Positions 58,361 to 64,000 of a stretch of 64,000 nt of DNA are shown here, one piece after another. Below the pieces are notes generated by a model. The model searched no databases and had not been told where the DNA came from. It saw nothing but the letters and a program-made list of their open reading frames with translations. Origin of the DNA: Novosphingobium decolorationis (lineage in GTDB: Bacteria; Pseudomonadota; Alphaproteobacteria; Sphingomonadales; Sphingomonadaceae); the NCBI RefSeq assembly GCF_018417475.1, contig NZ_CP054856.1, forward strand, positions 4,247,001 to 4,311,000. Direction: 5' to 3'. A program made the position numbers and the translations under genes. How positions within the stretch are numbered: the stretch's first letter is position 1; every line of letters starts with the position of its first letter.

Positions 58361-59203
58361 TTAGTCCCCTACGGGACCGGGCATTTCCCCCGCCGCGAGG
58401 TTCGCGCGAATGGTGCGCGAAACCTCCTGGATCGGCGCGAGGTAGCGCTCGACCGCCGCGTCGACCGACAGGCCGGCGGCAAAGAAGACGACTGCCAGCG
58501 CACCAATGAGCTCCTCGCCATCGAAGATCGGCACCGCGACCGCGGACGTCTTGCCCGGATTGGCCGAGTACCAGGACTTCTCGACCGTGGCGTAGCCGTC
58601 GGCGCGAATGCGCCGGGTGGCCGCGCCGGACTGGAACTGCTCGAGCATGTACTGGCCATAGGCTTCTTCCAGTTCGGCGGCGCTGTCGATCAGTCGGGCA
58701 CGGGTCAGCTCATCGGTGTAGGCGACATAGACCTGTCCGGAAGCCGACGCGAGAATCGGCACCTGCCAGCCAGGATAGTAGTTATTGTAGGTAAGCGTGG
58801 TCTGCGCGGCCGTGTGGTAGCGCACCACCATCCGGTTGCCCACGCGGGTCACGATGGACAGTGGCCAGTGATGCAGGTGCGTGAAATCGGACATCACCGT
58901 GCGTGCGGCATTCACCAGGCGATCATGGTTCTGAAAGCCACAGGCCAGTGTCTGGATGAGCGCGGTGGGACGATACTTGCGGCGCTCCCGCTCCCGTTCG
59001 ACCAACCCTTCCTCGATCAGGGTGTTGATGATGCGAAAGGCGGTGGGCATCGGCACGTTCGCCGCCTTGGCAATTTCAGACAGCCCCAGAGAACCATAGC
59101 GATTGATGGCCTGAATGACATGAATCGAGCGCGATAACGAGCGTATCGTGTCCTTTTCGCCGCGCGGTCGCGCCTCGCCGAGGTCATGGTGGGACTGTGT
59201 CAT
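58361..59203 (-). CDS. IclR-family transcriptional regulator
   Basis: 280 residues. The N-terminal winged helix-turn-helix (SLGLSEIAKAANVPMPTAFR, about residues 38-57) is followed by the IclR effector domain (KTSAVAVPIFDGEELIGALA). Regulators of this family control aromatic or sugar-acid breakdown. It is divergent from the FAD monooxygenase across 196 bases and co-directional with the bicupin; either or both are likely targets. I found no convincing dyad in the spacer. Confidence 0.92.
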   Translation of the reverse strand: MTQSHHDLGEARPRGEKDTIRSLSRSIHVIQAINRYGSLGLSEIAKAANVPMPTAFRIINTLIEEGLVERERERRKYRPTALIQTLACGFQNHDRLVNAARTVMSDFTHLHHWPLSIVTRVGNRMVVRYHTAAQTTLTYNNYYPGWQVPILASASGQVYVAYTDELTRARLIDSAAELEEAYGQYMLEQFQSGAATRRIRADGYATVEKSWYSANPGKTSAVAVPIFDGEELIGALAVVFFAAGLSVDAAVERYLAPIQEVSRTIRANLAAGEMPGPVGD

Positions 59204-59399
59204 CTTGTTGCGAACCCTTTGCCGGGTCTTGGTGCCCGCACCGTGATGCTAGGAATCGCCCCGCGTTCCTGTCAAGCAGGCATCCGCGATACGGAAGTAT
59301 GCGCGGCCGTTGCTTCCCCCGGCCTACTCCCCGGTGCCATTTCCCCGGCTTCGCGAGGTCGGAACTCCCGACCTGATGTGAGCGGGAGTTCAATACACC

Positions 59400-60593
59400 A
59401 TGAAGAAATGCGAAGTCCTGGTCGTCGGGGCCGGGCCGGTCGGGACCACCTGTGCCTCGCGCCTTGCGGCGATGGGCCTGGATGTCATGATCATCGAGGC
59501 CGAGGCCACCAGCACCCACGATCTCCGGGCTACCACGATCCATGCCTCCACGCTGGAGATGCTGGACGAGATCGACGCCGCACAGCCGCTGATCGACATT
59601 GGTCTGAAGGCTCCGGTCTACCAGATGCGCGATCGCCGCACGGGCGAGAAGCTGCTTTTCGACCTGGGCGAACTGGCCGATTTCACGCGCTTTCCCTTCC
59701 GCCTTCAGTGCGAGCAGTACAACATGGCACGGCTGCTGAGCGAGCGGCTTGACGCGCTTCCCAACGTGGACCTGCGCTTCAACTGCCGCTTCATCTCGGC
59801 CCACGAGACAGGCGAGGGGGTCATCGCGACGCTGGAGCAGGGCGGCGAGACGATTGAAGTCGAAGCCCGCTTCGTGGTGGGCGCGGACGGATCGCGTTCG
59901 GCGGTGCGCAAGCAGATCGGCACGGGCTTTGACGGCTTTACTTACGAGGAGAAGTTCGTCTCGATGTCGACGACCTTCCCGATCAACGAGGTCATCACCG
60001 ATCTCAGCTACGTCAACTACATCTCCGACCCGGAAGAATGGCTGGTTCTGCTCAAGGTGCCCAGTGTCTGGCGCGTGCTGGTGCCCGCGGACGGCAACCT
60101 CAGCGACGAGGACCTCATCAGCGATGCCAACCGCGACGCGGTGTTCCGCCGCATCGTCGGGCACGGCAACGTGGAGACGACCCACCGCACGATCTACCGG
60201 GTCCACCAGCGCGTTGCGCAGGAGTTCGTGAAGGGGCGCATGATCATCATCGGCGATGCCGCCCACCTCAACAACCCATTGGGCGGCTTTGGCATGAACT
60301 CGGGTATCCACGATGGCTGGAACCTGGCTGACAAGCTGTGGCAGATCCTGCGCAAGGACGCCGGACGCGAGGCGCTCGACCTGTTCGAACGGCAGCGCCA
60401 GGCCGTTACCCGCTCGGTGATCCAGGCCCAGACCATCGAGAACATGGAGAACATGGGCCGCGCCGAAGGCGAGATCCTCGAGGCCAAGCGTGCCAAGATG
60501 CGCGCGGTTCACGCAGATCCGGACGCGCGGCGCGCATTCCTCATGCGTCAGTCGCTCTTTGCCAGCCTTGAGCAGGAAAAAGAGATCACCTGA
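59400..60593 (+). CDS. FAD-dependent aromatic monooxygenase
   Basis: Class A flavoprotein hydroxylase of 397 residues. It has the dinucleotide-binding GAGPVGTTCASRLAAMG at the N-terminus, the NAD(P)H/FAD DG motif VGADGSRSAVR and the ribityl-binding GDAAHLNNPLGGFGMNSGIH. It is of the MhpA/PheA-like group that hydroxylates phenolic substrates. It lacks the extra C-terminal thioredoxin-like domain of phenol hydroxylases, giving the shorter form. Divergent IclR regulator upstream; convergent GH1 downstream. The natural substrate is unknown. Confidence 0.9.
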   Translation: MKKCEVLVVGAGPVGTTCASRLAAMGLDVMIIEAEATSTHDLRATTIHASTLEMLDEIDAAQPLIDIGLKAPVYQMRDRRTGEKLLFDLGELADFTRFPFRLQCEQYNMARLLSERLDALPNVDLRFNCRFISAHETGEGVIATLEQGGETIEVEARFVVGADGSRSAVRKQIGTGFDGFTYEEKFVSMSTTFPINEVITDLSYVNYISDPEEWLVLLKVPSVWRVLVPADGNLSDEDLISDANRDAVFRRIVGHGNVETTHRTIYRVHQRVAQEFVKGRMIIIGDAAHLNNPLGGFGMNSGIHDGWNLADKLWQILRKDAGREALDLFERQRQAVTRSVIQAQTIENMENMGRAEGEILEAKRAKMRAVHADPDARRAFLMRQSLFASLEQEKEIT

Positions 60594-60600
60594 CCCGCGC

Positions 60601-60627
60601 GGCGCCGGGCCATGCCCGCCCGGCGCC
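60601..60627. terminator. GC-rich hairpin between convergent monooxygenase and GH1
   Basis: GGCGCCGGGC pairs perfectly with GCCCGGCGCC around the loop CATGCCC. No T run is present on either strand. A bidirectional stop or mRNA end-protection are likely roles. Confidence 0.6.
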
Positions 60628-60637
60628 CGACAGCGGT

Positions 60638-61963
60638 TCAGACCGCGTTCGCCCGCGCCAGCGCGCCCAGCACATGGGCGCTCGGCTTGGGGGTGCGCGC
60701 AAAGCTGGTACGGTCCACATCGCACAGCCCGTAGCGCGGCCCATAGCCGTGGAACCACTCGTAATTGTCGAGCAGGGACCAGTGCAGATAGCCCTTGAGC
60801 GGGATTCCCTCCTGCATCACGCCATACAGCGCGCGCAGTGCAGCCGGAATGAAGGCCGCGCGCTGCGCATCGTCATCGGTTGCCACGCCATGTTCGGTCA
60901 CGAAGACCGGGCGCGGGCAGCGTGAATAGGCATAGCGCACCGCACCGGCGAGCGAGGCGGCGTAGATTTCCGAGCCGCTGGAATTGACGATCGCGTCGTC
61001 GGGGATCGGAACCTTGCCGTCGGGCCCCCAGACCGCGCGGTAATAGTTCTGTACGCCCAGGAAATCGTCGTCGCGCGCCGTCTCCAGCCAGGGATCGTAG
61101 AGTTCACGTCGCATCGAATCACGCAAGGGCTCGCCGCCCGCGATAGCCTGATCGTCATTGATGGCCAGGCTCACTCCGACGGGCAGATCACCGCGCACAG
61201 ACTTGATCGCGGCGCGCCCGGCCTTGTGCCCGGCAATGAGATTGGCCTGCACCACATGGCGGTCGGGCACGTAGATCGGATTTCCGGCCAGGAACAGATC
61301 GACACCCAAGCGCCGGGCAACCGCCTCGCTCATCGCCTTGTCGGGGCCCATCAGCTGCTTGCCCCGGCCGCCGGGCAGGGCGACTTCGAGCATGCCGACA
61401 AGATTGGGCTCGTTGAGCGTGGTCGCGACTGCCATGCCATCGGCCAGATGCCGCGCGGCCATCTCGCAGAAACGGGCGAAGAGATCGACCGCCTCGGGGC
61501 TGCTCCAGCCGCCGTTGGCCGCAAACCAGATTGGCGTCGTGAAGTGGTTGAAGGTCACGACCGGCGTGATGTCGCGGGCATGGCAGCCTTCGATGATGCG
61601 CTTGTAATGGTCGAGCATGGCGACCGAAAATTGCCCCCGCGCAGGCTCGATCCGCGCCCATTCAAGGCTGAAGCGGTAGGTGTCGAGGCCCAGCGTGGCG
61701 ACAAGATCCAGATCACGCGGCCAGAGCTGGAAGCTGTTTGCCGCATCGCCGGACACCTCGGTGAACGTCGTGGGATCGGCATGTTCGAGCGCCCAGGTAT
61801 CGGAATTCGTATTGTTGCCTTCCACCTGGTAGGCGGCCGTTGCCGCGCCCCACAGGAACCCCTCGGGAAAGACGCGTCTGGAGGCTGCAGAAACCCGACC
61901 AACGGTACCGGGGACCAGCCCGGCCAAGGCTCCTGTCAAAAGCGTACGTCGTTTCAAGTGCAT
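60638..61963 (-). CDS. Tat-exported GH1 beta-glycosidase
   Basis: 441 residues. A twin-arginine signal (MHLKRRTLLTGALAGLVPGT) leads into the GH1 barrel, which starts FPEGFLWGAATAAYQVEGNN. The acid/base is Glu185 in TLNEPNLV. The nucleophile is Glu357 in VTEHGVA, where His replaces the usual Asn of TENG. LHWSLLDNYEWFHGYGPRYG near the end is standard for the family. ATG 61963 has GGAAGG six bases upstream; a longer frame to 62179 has no signal or ribosome site. Probably a periplasmic beta-glucosidase for small beta-glucosides. Tat export of a GH1 is uncommon. Confidence 0.93.
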   Translation of the reverse strand: MHLKRRTLLTGALAGLVPGTVGRVSAASRRVFPEGFLWGAATAAYQVEGNNTNSDTWALEHADPTTFTEVSGDAANSFQLWPRDLDLVATLGLDTYRFSLEWARIEPARGQFSVAMLDHYKRIIEGCHARDITPVVTFNHFTTPIWFAANGGWSSPEAVDLFARFCEMAARHLADGMAVATTLNEPNLVGMLEVALPGGRGKQLMGPDKAMSEAVARRLGVDLFLAGNPIYVPDRHVVQANLIAGHKAGRAAIKSVRGDLPVGVSLAINDDQAIAGGEPLRDSMRRELYDPWLETARDDDFLGVQNYYRAVWGPDGKVPIPDDAIVNSSGSEIYAASLAGAVRYAYSRCPRPVFVTEHGVATDDDAQRAAFIPAALRALYGVMQEGIPLKGYLHWSLLDNYEWFHGYGPRYGLCDVDRTSFARTPKPSAHVLGALARANAV

Positions 61964-62523
61964 GGGCGGCCTTCCGGGAGCTGTCGTTATCAGGTCCTTG
62001 CGACATGCCCCTAAGCGCCCGAAAGACAAAACACGCCTGCCTTGCCTTTCCGCCATGCGGCAGTTTGAAACGCTACGAGGGCTGCGGCTGCATCGAAGAT
62101 CCGTGTAAGCCTCACCTACTGCATGGCGAGCCAGAATGATTGCTCTCAACCGAGCAGACGGGGCCGGACCTCCCGCCATGAAATTGTTCGCTCAAGTCGG
62201 CGGTTTGGCAGGGCGAACTGGAAGTGATGGAGCAGCGATCACCTGCGCAGCCTGGTCGAAACGAAAATGCATGGCTTCAAGCTGCTGGGGGAACGGATCA
62301 CGGCACGAGATTTCGATCGTCAGGCCGTGCGCCGAAACCTTCGGGCGGTGACAGGTTGGCGGTGGCGTTCGCAAGGCGGGGAAGATGTCGCTTTCGAGCC
62401 TTCGGGTGACGAGATCGGCATATCGCGGCGTCCAGGCGAGTGCGCGTGTCTCCGGCCGCATCGAAGCGCTTGTAGGTCTTGTCCCTTGGTATGAAGGCCT
62501 TGAGAGGTGGTGAGATTTGAGAA
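61964..62523. other. Gene-poor stretch between GH1 and tRNA-Gln
   Basis: Apart from the GH1 upstream region and the transposase scrap at 62225-62330, I see no gene with support here. Short open frames on both strands lack ribosome sites and family features. Base composition is slightly less GC-rich than the neighbours. Confidence 0.6.
62225..62330 (+). pseudogene. Transposase remnant (IS5-like C-terminal fragment)
   Basis: The frame through WSSDHLRSLVETKMHGFKLL then GERITARDFDRQAV resembles, from memory, the end of IS5-group transposases (usually ...RRSLVETKM...LLGQR..ARDFDRQVAE...). A stop lies just upstream in the frame, and the family similarity ends after QAV. Only a scrap remains, about 200 bases from tRNA-Gln. 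Confidence 0.5.
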
Positions 62524-62598
62524 TGGCTGGGGCGGCAGGATTCGAACCTGCGCATGGCGGTACCAAAAACCGCTGCCTTACCGCTTGGCTACGCCCCA
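62524..62598 (-). tRNA. tRNA-Gln (anticodon TTG)
   Basis: 75 nt on the minus strand. The acceptor stem is TGGGGCG/CGCCCCA with discriminator G and encoded CCA. The anticodon stem GCGGT/ACCGC holds the loop TTTTGGT with TTG as anticodon, and the T arm GCAGG-TTCGAAT-CCTGC is standard. A transposase scrap lies on its 3' side. Confidence 0.97.
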
Positions 62599-62713
62599 GC
62601 AGGATCGGGTGGCACGCTGCGTGCACCGCGATGGGACTGCGCGCTTAGCGGCTTATCCCGGCGCTGAAAAGGCCCTTTTCGCATCGGACCTTCCCCGCGC
62701 CGGGGAAAAGCGG

Positions 62714-63562
62714 TCAGGCGCCGAGGACGGCGTCAATGTCGGCCGCGCTGTGGCGCTCCTTGATCTTGCCCGGTGCGTCGCGGTTGACGACAAGGCCGCG
62801 CTTCACGCCCGTGCGTTCGCCCAGTTCCTCGCCCCAGCGCATGAGGTTGGTGTATTCGTGGACGCTGAGGAAAGTCGCCGCGTCGGTGTAGGATTCGCCG
62901 CGCACGAAGCCGCCAAGCCAGCCATAGGCCGCGATGTCGGCGATGGTGTAGTCATCGCCCGCCAGATAGCGCGTCTCGGCGAGGCGCTTGTCGGCGACAT
63001 CCATGATGCGCTTGGTTTCCATCGCGAAGCGGTTGATCGGATACTCGAACTTTTCAGGCGCGTAGGCGTAGAAGTGCCCGAACCCGCCGCCGATGATGGG
63101 CGCGGTCGACATCTGCCACATCAGCCAGGACATGCACTCGGTGCGCGCGGCGCCGTCCTTGGGCAGGAACATCCCGAACTTCTCGGCGAGGTGGAACAGG
63201 ATCGCACCCGATTCGAAGACCCGCACCGGCGTCTCGCCCGAGCAATCGAGCAGGGCAGGGATCTTGGAATTGGGGTTGATCTCGACAAAGCCCGAGGTGA
63301 ACTGCGTGCCTTCGCCGATGTTGACGAGCCAGGCGTCGTACTCCGCCTCGCTGACGCCAGCCGCCAGCAGTTCCTCGAATAGGATGGTGACCTTCTGGCC
63401 GTTGGGCGTGCCCAGCGAATAGAGCTGGAAGGGATGCTCGCCGCGGGGCAGTTCCTTCTCTTCGCGCGCACCGGCGGTGGGGCGGTTGATGCTGGCCCAG
63501 GTGCCCCCGTTCTCGGCGTCGTGGGTCCAGACCTTGGGGGGCGTGTAGGTGGTGTCGGCCAT
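62714..63562 (-). CDS. yghU: Glutathione S-transferase-like disulfide-bond oxidoreductase, YghU family
   Basis: 282 residues of the Nu-class glutathione transferase group, which reduces disulfides with glutathione. It has the long N-terminal extension typical of YghU (YTPPKVWTHDAENGGTWASI; NRPTAGAREEKELPRGEHPF). The thioredoxin-like half contains SLGTPNGQKVTILFEELLAA and NPNSKIPALLD, and the helical C-terminal half YLAGDDYTIADIAAYGWLGG. Cytoplasmic and full length. Stands alone between tRNA-Gln and a divergent lipoprotein. Confidence 0.95.
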   Translation of the reverse strand: MADTTYTPPKVWTHDAENGGTWASINRPTAGAREEKELPRGEHPFQLYSLGTPNGQKVTILFEELLAAGVSEAEYDAWLVNIGEGTQFTSGFVEINPNSKIPALLDCSGETPVRVFESGAILFHLAEKFGMFLPKDGAARTECMSWLMWQMSTAPIIGGGFGHFYAYAPEKFEYPINRFAMETKRIMDVADKRLAETRYLAGDDYTIADIAAYGWLGGFVRGESYTDAATFLSVHEYTNLMRWGEELGERTGVKRGLVVNRDAPGKIKERHSAADIDAVLGA

Positions 63563-63787
63563 GTGCGCTGAGCTCCTTGTTGCAGGCGCCGGGAGAGGGA
63601 GAACGCGCTAGGTAGGTGCCGAGGAGGGGCGCAACAAGAGGCGCAGGTGCCAATGTTCGGGGAGCGGCAGGTGCCCGATCCCGGCGTCTTCGTGCTTTCA
63701 CGTCCGAGGGTTAACCCCGATGCCGGACACCGTCGCGCGCCGATAGAATGGGCCATGCGATCAATACGCTGCGAAGGGATGGAGCAT

Positions 63788-64000
63788 ATGCAGAGCACGG
63801 GCACACTGGGAATTTTCGCAGGAGGATGCCTGCTTGTGCTGGCGGGATGCACGAGTACGGCGACGAGCGACACGCGTTCCGCCGAGCTGCCCCCGGTTAC
63901 GGTGGCAGAAGTCGGTGTGATCTCGCCCGAGATCCCGCTTCCCAAGGGCTATCTGGAGATGTCACAGCTTCCCGACAGCCTGGCCCTCCTGCCTCCGCCG
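63788..64000 (+). CDS. Lipoprotein, partial; possibly a class A acid phosphatase
   Basis: The first 71 residues are visible, and the gene continues past the right edge. A lipoprotein signal (MQSTGTLGIFAGGCLLVLAG) ends in the lipobox LAGC with Cys21. The segment LPDSLALLPPP after KGYLEM resembles the start of PhoN-type class A acid phosphatases (PAP2 fold), which often carry an LLPPPP motif here. That assignment is tentative because no catalytic residue is in view. An in-frame ATG at 63779 is possible. Confidence 0.7.
   Translation, partial: MQSTGTLGIFAGGCLLVLAGCTSTATSDTRSAELPPVTVAEVGVISPEIPLPKGYLEMSQLPDSLALLPPP

Noticed and set aside
62192..62626. 144-codon minus frame overlapping tRNA-Gln
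   Set aside because: It reads straight through the tRNA and has no ribosome site.

Overview
The window is high-GC, densely packed bacterial DNA that reads as a sphingomonad chromosome, most likely Novosphingobium or a close relative. The protein at 48009-49217 matches, as I remember it, the characterised D-mannonate dehydratase of Novosphingobium aromaticivorans almost residue for residue. TonB-dependent receptors beside sugar hydrolases, NodT-type outer-membrane factors and FecI/FecR pairs fit the same group. Species assignment is inference.

Layout. (1) 1-4665: a SoxR-controlled MexHI-like RND pump, cut by the left edge, with a clear SoxR box in the divergent promoter. (2) 4756-15290: an exported GH2 beta-galactosidase, then an ECF sigma / FecR / STN-type TonB receptor set that runs into a large autotransporter. 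(3) 15582-25172: a glycan-use locus with a TonB receptor, a NagZ-like GH3, a LacI regulator, an MFS carrier, a sulfatase and an SGNH hydrolase. The receptor promoter and the LacI/MFS divergent promoter share a TTTAGCGCTAAA-type operator. (4) 25169-30450: an exported MORN-like protein, a NepI-like exporter with a divergent LysR regulator, and a BCCT carrier. (5) 30593-42225: two complete tripartite efflux systems in tandem (EmrAB type, then AcrAB type), each with its own outer-membrane factor. A TetR gene and its palindromic operator lie between them. (6) 42310-44121: a membrane-bound diguanylate cyclase. (7) 44338-54349: a complete glucuronate-to-KDPG pathway (UxaC, UxuB, ManD, KdgK) with a GntR regulator, its operator, an exported GH2 and a hexuronate carrier. 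(8) 54515-57343: the C-terminal remnant of a LysR gene cut by an IS21-family element whose istA is frameshifted. (9) 57483-61963: a bicupin, an IclR regulator, an FAD monooxygenase and a Tat-exported GH1. (10) 62225-64000: a transposase scrap, tRNA-Gln(TTG), a YghU-like glutathione transferase and the start of a lipoprotein.

How the parts work together: most of the window is about taking up and breaking down plant- or alga-type sugars (beta-galactosides, a possibly sulfated glycan, glucuronides, beta-glucosides). Each block has its own regulator and a recognisable operator. The rest is efflux and stress response. I saw no phage genes, CRISPR array, rRNA or replication origin.
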